DNA from: Atherix ibis
Lineage: Eukaryota > Arthropoda > Insecta > Diptera > Athericidae
DNA length: 64,000 nucleotides
Assembly: GCA_958298945.1 (NCBI GenBank)
Contig: OY282608.1
Span: 20,995,933-21,059,932 of the forward strand
Reading direction: 5' to 3'
Position numbers and translations under genes: made by a program
The notes under the pieces: generated by a model
The model's database searches: none
The model's input: only the letters and a program-made list of their open reading frames with translations
What the model was told of the DNA's origin: nothing
Shown here: piece after piece, positions 25,933 through 39,200 of the stretch
How the letters are laid out: every line of letters begins with the position of its first letter
Position numbering within the stretch: the first letter of the stretch is position 1

Positions 25933-28900
25933 CCAACAAACCAACAAACCAACAAACCAAAAAACCAACAAACCAACAAACCAACAAGCCAACAAACCAA
26001 CAAGCCAACAAACCAATTAACCAACAAACCAACAAACGAACAAACCAACAAACCAACAAACCAACAAACCAACAAACCAACAAACAAATAAACCAACAAA
26101 CCAACAAAGCAACAAACCAACATACCAACAAACAAATAAACCAAAAAACCAAAAAACCAAAAAACCAACAAACCAACAAACCAACAAACCAACAAACCAA
26201 CAAACCAATTAACCAACAAACCAACAAACAAACAAACCAACAAACCAACAAACCAACAAACCAACAAACCTACAAACCAACAAACCAACAAACAAATAAA
26301 CCAACAAACCAACAAACCAACAAACCAACAAACAAATAAACCAAGAAACCAACAAACCAACAAACCAAAAAACCAACAAACCAACAAACCAACAAACCAA
26401 CAAACCAACAAACCAGCAAACCAAAAAACCAACAAAGAAACAAACCAACAAACCAACAAACCAACAAACCAACAAGCCAACAAACCAACAAACTAACACA
26501 CCAACAAGCCAACAAACCAACAAACCAACAAGCCGACAAGCCAACAAACCAACAAACCAACAAGCCAACAAACCAACAAACCAACAAACCAACAAACCAA
26601 CAAACCAACAAGCCAACAAACCAACAAACCAACAAGCCAACAAGCCAACAAACCAACAAACCAACAAACCAACAAGCCAACAAACCAACAAGCCAACAAA
26701 CCAACAAACCAACAAACCAAGTAACCAAAAAGCCAACAAACTAACAAACCAACAAACCAACAAGCCAAGAAGCCAACAAACCAAAAAACCAACAAAGCAA
26801 CAAGCCAACAAGCCAACAAACCAACAAACCAACAAGCCAACAAACCAACAAACCAACAAACCAACAAGCCAACTAACCAACAAACCAACAAGTCAACAAG
26901 CCAACAAACCAACAAACCAACAAACCAACAAACTAAGTAACCAACAAGCCAACAAACCAACAAACCAACAAGCAAACAAACCAACAAACTAACACACCAA
27001 CAAGCCAACAAACCAACAAACCAACAAGCCAACAAGCCAACAAACCAACAAACCAACAAGAAAACAAACCAACAAACCAACAAACCAACAAGCCAACAAA
27101 TCAATAAACAAATAAACCAACAAACCAACAAACCAACAAACCAACAAACCAACAAACCAACAAACCAACAAACCAACAAACCAACAAACCAACAAACAAA
27201 TAAACCAACAAACCAACAAACCAACAAACCAACAAACCAACAAACCAACAAACCAACAAACCAATTAACCAACAAACCAACAAACGAACAAACCAACAAT
27301 CCAAAAAACCAACAAACCAACAAACCAACAAACCTACAAACCAACAAACCAACAAACAAATAAACCAACAAACCAATAAACCAACAAACCAACAAACCAA
27401 CAAACCAACAAGCCAACAAGCCAACAAACCAACAAACCAACAAACCAACAAACCAACAAACCAACAAACCAAAAAGCCAACAAACCAACAAGCCAACAAA
27501 CCAACAAACCAACAAACCAAGTAACCAACAAACCAACAAACCGACAAGCCAACAAGCCAACAAACCAACAAACCACCAAACTAACAAGCCAACAAACAAA
27601 CAAACCAACAAACCAACAAAAAACAAGCCAACAAACCAACAAACCAACAAACCAACAAACCAACAAACCAAAAAACCAACAAGCCAACAAACCAACAAAC
27701 AAATAAACCAACAAACCAAAAAACCAACAAACCAACAAACCAACAAACCAAAAAACCAACAAACCAACAAGCCAACAAGCCAACAAATCAACAAACTAAC
27801 AAACCAACAAACATACTAACCAACAAGCCAACAAGCTAACAAGCCAACAAACCAACAAACCAACAAGCCAACAAGCGAACAAACCAACAAACCAACAAAC
27901 TAACAAACCAACAAACCAACAAACCAACAAACCAACAAACCAACAAACCAACAAACCAACAAACCAACAAACCAACAAGCCAACAAGCCAACAAACCAAC
28001 AAACCAACAAGCCAACAAACCAACAAACAAATAAATTAACAAACCAACAAACCAACAAACCAACAAAATAACAAACTAACAAACCAACAAGCAAACAAAC
28101 CAACAAACCAACAAGCCAACAAACCAACAAACCAACAAAAAAACAAGCCAACAAGCCAACGAACCAACAAACCAACAAGCCAACAAACCAACAAACCAAC
28201 AAACCAACATGCCAACAAACCAAAAAACTAAGTAACCAACAAGCCAACAAACCAACAAACGAACAAGCCAACAAGCCAACAAACCACCAAACCAACAAGC
28301 CAACAAACCAACAAACCAACAAACCAACAAGCCAACAAACCAACAAACAAATAAACCAAAAAACCAACAAACCAACAAACCAACAAACCAACAAACCAAC
28401 AAACCAACAAACCAACAAGCCAACCAGCCAACAAACCAACAAACCAACAAACCAACAAGCAAACAAACCAACAAGCCAACAAACCAACAAACCAAGTAAC
28501 CAAAAAGCCAACAAACTAACAAACCAACAAGCCAACAAGCCAACAAACCAATAAACCAACAAAGCAACAAGCCAACAAGCCAACAAAACAACAAAACAAC
28601 AAGCCAACAAACCAACAAACCAACAAGCCAACAAACCAACAAACCAACAAGCCAACAAGCCAACAAACCAACAAGCCAACAAGCCAACAAACCAACAAGC
28701 CAACAAGCCAACAAACCAACAAACCAACAAACCAACAAACCAACAAGCCAACAAACCAACAAACCAAAAAACCAACAAACCAACAAACCAACAAGCCAAC
28801 AAACCAACAAACCAACAAGCCAACAAGCCAACAAACCAACAAACCAACAAGCCAACAAGCCAAAACACCAACAAACCAACAAACCAACAAGCCAACAAAC

Positions 28901-29148
28901 CAACAAGCCAACAAACCAACAAACCAAGTAACCAAAAAGCCAACAAACTAACAAAACAACAAGCCAACAAGCCAACAAACCAACAAACCAACAAAGCAAC
29001 AAGCCAAGAAGCCAACAAACCAACAAACCAACAAGCCAACAAACCAACAAACCAACAAGCCAACAAGCCAACAAACCAACAAAACAAAAAACCAACAAGC
29101 CGACAAACCAACAAACCAACAAGCCAACAAACCAACAAACCAACAAAA
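25933..29148. repeat. ~3.19-kb tandem duplication, copy 2
   Basis: This is the head-to-tail duplicate of 22750-25932, longer by one octamer. The match ends near 29148, where copy 2 continues with CAAAACAAC while copy 1 enters AAAAAACC, the start of this copy. That is the pattern of a simple tandem duplication junction. Confidence 0.88.
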
Positions 29149-31173
29149 CAACAAACCAACAAGCCAACAAGCCAACAAACCAACAAACCAACAAGCCAAC
29201 AAACCAACAAACCAACAAACCAACAAGCCAACAAACCAACAAGCCAACAAACCAACAAACCAACAAACCAAGTACTTAAAAAAGCCAACAAACTAACAAA
29301 CCAACAAGCCAACAAGCCAAAAAACTAACAAACCAACAAAGCAACAAGCCAACAAGCCAACAAACCAACAAACCAACAAGCCAACAAGCCAACAAACCAA
29401 CAAACCGACAAGCCAACAAGCCAACAAGCCAACAAACCAACAAACCAATAAACCAACAAGCCAACAAACCAACAAACCAAAAAACCAACAAACTAAAAAA
29501 CCAACAAGCCAACAAGCCAACAAACCAACAAACCAACAAGCCAACAAACGAACAAACCAACAAACTAAGTAACCAACAAGCCAACAAACCAACAAACCAA
29601 CAAGCCAACAAGCCAACAAACCAACAAACCAATAAGCCAACAAACCAACAAACCAACAAACCAAAAAACAAACAAACCAACAAACCAACAAACCAACAAA
29701 CCAACAAGCCAACAAACCAATAAACCAACAAGCCAACAAACCAACAAGCCAACAAACCAACAAACCAAAAAACCAAGTAACCAAAAAGCCAACAAACTAA
29801 CAAACCAACAAGTTAACAAGCCAACAATTCAACAAACCAACAAAGCAACAAGCCAACAAGCTAACAAACCAACAAACCAACAAACCAACAAACCAACAAA
29901 TAAACAAACCAACAAACCAACAAACCAACAAACCAACAAGCCAACAAGCCAACAAACCAACAAACCAACAAACCAAAAAACCAACAAACCAACAAACCAA
30001 CAAACCAACAAACCAACAAACCAACAAACCAACAAGCCAACAAGCCAACAAACCAACAAACCAACAAGCCAACAAATCAACAAACCAACAAGCCAACAAG
30101 CCAACAAACCAACAAACCAACAAACCAACAAACCAACAAACCAACAAACCAACAAACCAACAAGCCAACAAACCAACAAACCAACAAACCAACAAACCAA
30201 CAAACCAACAAGCCAACAAACCAACAAACCAACAAGCCAACAAACCAACAAGCTAACAAACCAACAAACCAACAAACCAAGTAACCAAAAAGCCAACAAA
30301 GGAACAAACCAACAAGCCAACAAGCCAACAAACCAACAAACCAACAAAGCAACAAGCCAACAAGCCACCAAACCAACAAACCAACAAGCCAACAAACCAA
30401 CAAATCAACAAGCCAACAAGCCAACAAACCAACAAACTAAGTAACCAACAAGTCAACAAACCAACAAACCAACAAGCCAACAAGCCAACAAACCAACAAA
30501 CCAACAAGCCAACAAACCAACAAACCAACAAACCAAAAAGCCAACAAACCAACAAACCAACAAACCAACAAACCAACAAACCAACAAGCCAACAAGCCAA
30601 CAAACCAACAAACCAACAAACCAACAAGCCAACAAACCAACAACCCAACAAACCAACAAACCAACAAACCAAGTAACCAAAAAGCCAACAAACTAACAAA
30701 CCAACAAGCCAACAAGCCAACAAACCAACAAACCAACAAAGCAACAAGCCAACAAGCCAACAAACCAACAAACCAACAAACCAACAAGCCAACAAACCAA
30801 CAAACCAACAAGCCAATAAGCCAACAAACCAACAAGCCAACAAGCCAACAAACCAACAAACCAACAAGCCAACAAGCCAACAAACCAACAAACCAACTAG
30901 CCAACAAACCAACAAACCAATAAGCCAACAAACCAACAAGCCAACAAACCAACAAACCAACAAGCCAACAAGCCAACAAACCAACAAACCAACAAACCAA
31001 CAAGCCAACAAACCAACAAACCAACAAACCAACAAGCCAACAAATCAACAAACAAATAAACCAACAAACCAACAAACCAACAAACCAACAAACCAACAAA
31101 CCAACAAACAAATAAACCAACAAACCAACAAACCAACAAACCAACAAACCAACAAACCAACAAACCAACAAAT
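29149..31173. repeat. Array right of the 3.19-kb duplication
   Basis: This is ordinary array. Close to its start lies the odd string AGTACTTAAAAAAGCC at 29271, a form of the AAGTAACCAAAAAGCC motif not seen elsewhere. AAGTTAAC variants occur near 29811, and AAGTAACCAAAAAGCC motifs near 29776, 30280 and 30670. No gene is visible. Confidence 0.8.
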
Positions 31174-31729
31174 CAATTAACCAACAAACCAACAAACGAA
31201 CAAACCAACAAACCAACAAACCAACAAACCAACAAACCAACAAACCAACAAACCTACAAACCAACAAACCAACAAACAAATAAACCAAAAAACCAATAAA
31301 CCAACAAACCAAAAAACCAGCAAACCAACAAGCCAACAAGCCAACAAACCAACAAACCAACAAACCAACAAACCAACAAACCAACAAACCAACAAGCCAA
31401 CAAACCAACAAGCCAACAAACCAACAAACCAACAAACCAAGTAACCAACAAACCAACAAACCGACAAGCCAACAAGCCAACAAACCAACAAACCAACAAA
31501 CTAACAAGCCAACAAACAAATAAACCAACAAACCAACAAAAAAACAAGCCAACAAACCAACAAACCAACAAACCAACAAACCAACAAGCCAACAAACCAA
31601 CAAACAAATAAACCAACAAACCAAAAAACCAACAAACCAACAAACCAACAAACCAACAAACCAAAAAACCAACAAACCAACAAGCCAACAAGCCAACAAA
31701 TCAACAAACTAACAAACCAACAAACATAC
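31174..31729. repeat. ~550-bp module, third copy
   Basis: It runs from CAATTAACC at 31174 to CATACTAAC at 31725 with the module's internal order (AACGAAC, AAACCTAC, CAAATAAACC, CCGAC, AAAAAACAAGCC). It lies 1392 bases (174 octamers) before the next copy, measured at CATACTAAC. Confidence 0.8.
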
Positions 31730-32589
31730 TAACTAACAAACCAACAAGCCAACAAGCCATCAAACCAACAAACCAACAAAGCAACAAGCCAACAAGCCAA
31801 CAAACCAACAAACCAACAAGTTAACAAACCAACAAACCAACAAACCAACAACCCAACTAACCAACAAACCAACAAGCCAACAAGCCAACAAACCAACAAA
31901 CCAACAAACCAACAAACCAACAAACTAAGTAACCAACAAGCCAAAACACCAACAAACCAACAAGCCAACAAACCAACAAACCAATAAACCAACAAGCCAA
32001 CAAACCAACAAACCAATAAACCAACAAACCAACAAGCCAACAAACCAACAAACCAACAAACCAACAAGCCAACAAACCAACAAACCAATAAACCAACAAA
32101 CCAACAAGCCAACAAACCAACAAACCAACAAGCCAACAAGCCAACAAACCAACAAACCAACAAGCCAACAAACCAACAAACCAACAAACCAACAAACCAA
32201 CAAGCCAACCAACCAACAAACTAACAAACCAACAAACTAACAAACCAACCAACCAACAAACCAACAAACCAACAAGCCAACAAGCCAACAAACCAACAAA
32301 CCAACAAACCAAAAAACCAACAAACCAACAAACCAACAAACCAACAAACCAACAAGCCAACAAGCCAACAAACCAACAAACTAACAAACCAACAAGCCAA
32401 CAAATCAACAAACCAACAAGCCAACAAGCCAACAAACCAACAAACCAACAAACCAACAAACCAACAAACCAACAAACCAACAAACCCACAAACCAACAAA
32501 CCAACAAACCAACAAGCCAACAAACCAACAAACCAACAAGCCAACAAACCAACAAGCCAACAAACCAACAAGCTAACAAACAAACAAAT
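31730..32589. repeat. Array between module copies
   Basis: This is ordinary array with CTAAGTAACC near 31925, AAAACACC near 31943 and two CAACCAACC units near 32206 and 32246. No gene is visible. Confidence 0.8.
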
Positions 32590-33121
32590 CAATTAACCAA
32601 CAAACCAACAAACAAACAAACCAACAAACCAACAAACCAACAAACCAACAAACCAACAAACCAACAAACCTACAAACCAACAAACAAATAAACCAACAAA
32701 TCAATAAATCAACAAACCAACAAACCAGCAAACCAACAAGCCAACAAGCCAACAAACCAACAAACCAACAAACCAACAAACCAACAAACCAACAAACCAA
32801 CAAGCCAACAAACCAACAAGCCAACAAACCAAGTAACCAACAAACCAACAAACCGACAAGCCAACAAGCCAACAAACCAACAAACCAACAAACTAACAAG
32901 CCAACAAACAAACAAACCAACAAACCAACAAAAAAACAAGCCAACAAACCAACAAACCAACAAACCAACAAGCCAACAAACCAACAAACAAATAAACCAA
33001 CAAACCAACAAACCAAAAAACCAACAAACCAACAAACCAACAAACCAACAAACCAAAAAACCAACAAACCAACAAGCCAACAAGCCAACAAATCAACAAA
33101 CTAACAAACCAACAAACATAC
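32590..33121. repeat. ~550-bp module, fourth copy, shortened
   Basis: It runs from CAATTAACC at 32590 to CATACTAAC at 33117, 527 bases, about three octamers shorter than the other copies. The right end matches the 31174 copy in order. Confidence 0.78.
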
Positions 33122-34245
33122 TAACTAACAAACCAACAAGCCAACAAGCCAACAAACCAACAAACCAACAAAGCAACAAGCCAACAAGCCAACAAACCAA
33201 CAAACCAACAAGCCAACAAACCAACAAACCAACAAACCAACAAGCCAACTAACCAACAAACCAACAAGCCAACAAGCCAACAAACCAACAAACCAACAAA
33301 CCAACAAACCAACAAACTAAGTAACCAACAAGCCAACAAACCAACAAACCAACAAGCCAACAAACCAAGAAACTAACACATCAACAAGCCAACAAACCAA
33401 CAAACCAACAAACCAACAAGCCAACAAACCAACAAACCAATAAACCAACAAACCAAAAAGCCAACAAACCAACAAACCAACAAGCCAACAAGCCAACAAA
33501 CCAACAAACCAACAAGCCAACAAACCAACAAACCAACAAACCAACAAGCCAACCAACCAACAAACCAACAAACCAACAAATTAACAAACCAACCAACCAA
33601 CAAACCAACAAACCAACAAGCCAACAAGCCAACAAACCAACAAACCAGCAAACCAAAAAACCAACAAACCAACAAACCAACAAACCAACAAACCAACAAG
33701 CCAACAAGCCAACAAACCAACAAACTAACAAACCAACAAGCCAACAATTCAACAAACCAACAAGCCAACAAGCCAACAAACCAACAAACCAACAAACCAA
33801 CAAACCAACAAGCCAACAAACCAACAAACCAACAAACCAACAAGCCAACAAACCAACAAACCAACAAACCAACAAGCCAACAAACCAACAAGCTAACAAA
33901 CCAACAAACCAACAAACCAAGTAACCAAAAAGCCAACAAACGAACAAACCAACAAGCCAACAAACCAACAAGCCAACAAGCCAACAAACTAACAAACCAA
34001 CAAAGCAACAAGCCAACAAGCCAACAAACCAACAAACCAACAAGCCAACAAACCAACAAATCAACAAGCCAACAAGCCAACAAACCAACAAACTAAGTAA
34101 CCAACAAGTCAACAAACCAACAAGCCAACAAGCCAACAAACCAACAAACCAACAAGCCAACAAACCAACAAACCAACAAATAAATAAACCAACAAACCAA
34201 CAAACCAACAAACCAACAAACCAACAAACCAACAAACCAACAAAC
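33122..34245. repeat. Array between module copies
   Basis: This is ordinary array with CTAAGTAACC near 33317, AAATTAACAAACC near 33579, AATTCAAC near 33747 and AAGTAACCAAAAAGCC near 33918. No gene is visible. Confidence 0.8.
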
Positions 34246-36080
34246 CAATTAACCAACAAACCAACAAACGAACAAACCAACAAACCAACAAACCAACAAA
34301 CCAACAAACCAACAAACCAACAAACCTACAAACCAACAAACCAGCAAACAAATAAACCAACAAACCAATAAACCAACAAACCAACAAACCAACAAACCAA
34401 AAAGCCAACAAGCCAACAAACAAACAAACCAACAAACCAACAAACCAACAAACCAACAAACCAACAAACCAACAAGCCAACAAACCAACAAGCCAACAAA
34501 CCAACAAACCAACAAACCAAGTAACCAACAAACCAACAAACCGACAAGCCAACAAGCCAACAAACCAACAAACCAACAAACTAACAAGCCAGCAAACAAA
34601 CAAACCAACAAACCAACTAAAAAACAAGCCAACAAACCAACAAACCAACAAACCAACAAACCAACAAGCCAACAAACCAACAATTAAATAAACCAACAAA
34701 CCAAAAAACCAACAAACCAACAAACCAACAAACCAAAAAACCAACAAACCAACAAGCCAACAAGCCAACAAATCAACAAACTAACAAACCAACAAACATA
34801 CTAACCAACAAATCAACAAGCCAACAAACCAACAAACCAAGAAACCAACAAACCAACAAACCAACATACCAACAAACCAACAAGCCAACAAGCCAACAAA
34901 CCAACAAACCAACAAGCCAACAAACCAACAAACAAATAAATTAACAAACCAACAAACCAACAAACCAACAAACCAACAAACTAACAAACCAACAAGCAAA
35001 CAAACCAACAAACCAACAAGCCAACAAACCAACAAACCAACAAACCAACAAGCCAACAAGACAACAAACCAACAAACCAACAAGCCAACAAACCAACAAA
35101 CCAACAAACCAACATGCCAACAAACCAACAAACTAAGTAACCAACAAGCCAACAAACCAACAAACCAACAAACCAACAAACCAACAAGCCAACAAACCAA
35201 CAAACAAATAAACCAAAAAACCAACAAACCAACAAACCAAAAAACAACAAACCAACGAACCAACAAACCAATAAGCCAACCAGCCAACAAACAAACAAAC
35301 CAACAAACCAACAAGCCAACAAACCAACAAGCCAACAAACCAACAAACGAACAAACCAAGTAACCAAAAAGCCAACAAACTAACAAACCAACAAGCCAAC
35401 AAACCAACAAAACAATAAACCAACACAGCAACAAGCCAACAAGCCAACAAGCCAACAAAACAACAAAACAACAAGCCAACAAACCAACAAACGAACAAGC
35501 CAACAAGCCAACAAACCAACAAGCCAACAAGCCAACAAACCAACAAGCCAACAAAACAACAAAACAACAAACCAACAAACCAACAAACCAACAAGCCAAC
35601 AAACCAACAAACCAAAAAACCAACAAACCAACAAACCAATAAACCAAGTAACCAAAAAGCCAACAAACTAACAAAAAAACAAGCCAACAAACCAAAAAAC
35701 CAACAAGCCAACAAGCCAACAAAACAAAAAACCAACAAGCCAACAAACTAACAAACCAAAAAACCAACAAATCAACAAACCAACAAACCAACAAACCAAC
35801 AAACCAACAAGCCAACAAGCCAACACACCAACAAACCAACAAGCCAACAAACCAACAAGCCAACAAACCAACAAACCAAGACCCAAAAAGCCAACAAACT
35901 AACAAAACAACAAGCCACCAAGCCAACAAACCAACAAACCAACAAAGCAACAAGCCAAGAAGCCAACAAACCAACAAACCAACAAGCCAACAAACCAAAA
36001 AACCAACAAGCCAACAAGCCAACAAACCAACAAAACAAAAAACCAACAAGCCGACAAACCAACAAACCAACAAGCCAACA
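34246..36080. repeat. Diverged third copy of the right half of the 3.19-kb unit
   Basis: It starts with a ~550-bp module (CAATTAACC at 34246, CATACTAAC at 34797). It then keeps the order seen after 24625, including AAATTAACAAACC (near 24843 and 34939) and AAAACAAAAAACC followed by CCGAC (at 25909 and 36051). The offset to copy 1 drifts from 10,175 to 10,142, so several unit gains, losses and phase slips separate them. It is more diverged than the two tandem copies. Confidence 0.72.
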
Positions 36081-36299
36081 AACCAACAAAGCTACAAGCC
36101 AACAAGCCAACAAACCAACAAGCCAACAAGTCAACAAACCAACAAACAAAAAAACCAACAAACCAACAAACCAACAAACCAACAAACCAACAAACCAACA
36201 GACCAACAAACCAACAAGCCAACAAGCCAACAAACCAACAAACTAACAAACCAACAAGCCAACAAACCAACAAACCAACAAGCCAACAAGCCAACAAAC

Positions 36300-39200
36300 C
36301 AACAAACCAACAAACTAACAAACCAACAAGCCAACAAACCAACAAGCCAACAAACCAACAAACAAATAAACCAACAAACCAAAAAACCAACAAACCAACA
36401 AATCAAATAAACCAACAAACCAACAAACCAACAACCCAACAAACGAACAAACCAACAAGCCAACAAACCAACAAACCAACAAATAAACATGCCAACAAAC
36501 CAACAAATCAACAAACCATTAAACCAAGAAACCAACAAACTAACAAACCAACAAGCCAACAAGCCAACAAACCAACAAACCAACAAGCCAACAAACCATC
36601 AAACCAACAAGCCAACAAACCAACAAAGCTACAAGCCAACAAGCCAACAAGCCAACAAACCAACAAACCAACAAGCCAACAAACCAACAAACCAACAAAC
36701 CAACAAACTAACAAACCAGCAAACCAACAAACCAACAAACCAACAAGCCAACAAGCCAACAAACCAACAAACCAACAAACCAAAAAACCAACAAACCAAC
36801 AAACCAACAAACCAACAAACCAACAAACCAACAGACCAACAAACCAACAAGCCAACAAGCCAACAAACCAACAAACTAACAAACTAACAGGCCAACAAAC
36901 CAACAAACCAACAAGCCAACAAGCCAACAAAGCAACAAACCAACAAACCAACAAGCCAACAAACCAACAAACCAACAAAACAACAAGCCAACAAACCAAC
37001 AAGCCAACAACCCAACAAACCAACAAACCAACAAACCAACAAGCGAACAAGCCAACAAACCAACAAACCAACAAACCAACAAGCGAACAAACCAACAAGC
37101 CAACAAACCAACAAACCAAGTAACCAAAAAGCCAACAAACTAACAAACCAACAAGCCAACAAACTAAGTAAACAACAAGCCAACAAACCAACAAGCCAAC
37201 AAGCCAACAAACCAACAAACCAACAAGCCAACAAGCCAACAAACCAAAAAATCAACAAAGCAACAAAGCAACAAGCCAACAAGCCAACAAACCAACAAAC
37301 CAACAAGCCAACAAACCAACAAACCAACAAACCAACAAGCCAACTAACCAACAAACCAACAAGCCAACAAGCCAACAAACCAACAAACCAACAAGCCAAC
37401 AAACCAACAAACCAACAAACTAAGTAACCAACAAGTCAACAAACCAACAAACCAATAAGCCAACAAGCCAACAAACCAACAAACCAACAAGCCAACAAAC
37501 CAACAAACCAACAAACCAAAAAACCAACAAACCAACAAACAAACAAACCAACAACCCAACAAACCAACAAACCAACAAACCAAATAACCAAAAAGCCAAC
37601 AAACTAACAAACCAACAAGCCAACAAGCCAACAAACCAACAAACCAACAAAGCAACAAGCCAACAAGCCAACAAACCAACAAACCAACAAACCAACAAGC
37701 TAACAAACCAACAAACCAACAAGCCAACAAGCCAACAAACCAACAAATCAACAAACCAACAAGCCAACAAGCCAACAAACCAACAAACCAACAAGCCAAC
37801 AAGCCAACAAACCAACCAACCAACAAGCCAACAAACCAACAAACCAATAAACCAACAAACCAACAACCCAACAAACCAACAAACCAACAAACCAACAAGC
37901 AAACAAGCCAACAAACCAACAAACCAACAAACCAACAAGCGAACAAACCAACAAGCCAACAAACCAACAAACCAAGTAACCAAAAAGCCAACAAACTAAC
38001 AAACCAACAAGCCAACAAACTAAGTAAACAACAAGCCAACAAACCAACAAGCCAACAAGCCAACAAACCAACAAACCAACAAGCCAACAAACCAACAACC
38101 CAACAAACCAACAAACCAACAAACCAAGTAACCAAAAAGCCAACAAACTAACAAACCAACAAGCCAACAAACTAAGTAACCAACAAGCCAACAAACCAAC
38201 AAACCAACAAGCCAACAAACCAACAAACCAACAAACCAACAAACCAACAAACCAACAAACCAACAAACCAACAAACCAACAGACCAACAAACCAACAAGC
38301 CAACAAGCCAACAAACCAACAAACTAACAAACCAACAAGCCAACAAACCAACAAACCAACAAGCCAACAAGCCAACAAACCAACAAACCAACAAACTAAC
38401 AAACCAACAAGCCAACAAACCAACAAGCCAACAAACCAACAAACAAATAAACCAACAAACCAAAAAACCAACAAACCAACAAATCAAACAAACCAACAAA
38501 CCAACAAACCAACAAGCCAACAAACGAACAAACCAACAAGCCAACAAACCAACAAACCAACAAACAAACATGCCAACAAACCAACAAATCCACAAACCAT
38601 TAAACCAAGAAACCAACAAACTAACAAACCAACAAGCCAACAAGCCAACAAACCAACAAACCAACAAGCCAACAAACCAACAAACCAACAAGCCAACAAA
38701 CCAACAAAGCTACAAGCCAACAAGCCAACAAGCCAACAAACCAACAAACCAACAAGCCAACAAACCAACAAACCAACAAACCAACAAACTAACAAACCAG
38801 CAAACCAACAAACCAACAAACCAACAAGCCAACAAGCCAACAAACCAACAAACCAACAAACCAAAAAACCAACAAACCAACAAACCAACAAACCAACAAA
38901 CCAACAGACCAACAAACCAACAAGCCATCAAGCCAACAAACCAACAAACTAACAAACCAACAAGCCAACAAACCAACAAACCAACAAGCCAACAAGCCAA
39001 CAAACCAACAAACCAACAAACCAACAAACCAACAAACCAACAAACCAACAAACCAACAAACCAACAAACCAACAAACCAACAAACCAACAAACCAACAAA
39101 CCAACAAACCAACAAGCCAACAAGCCAACAAACCAACAAAACAACAAGCCAACAAACCAACAAACCAAGTAACCAAAAAGCCAACAAACTAACAAACCAA

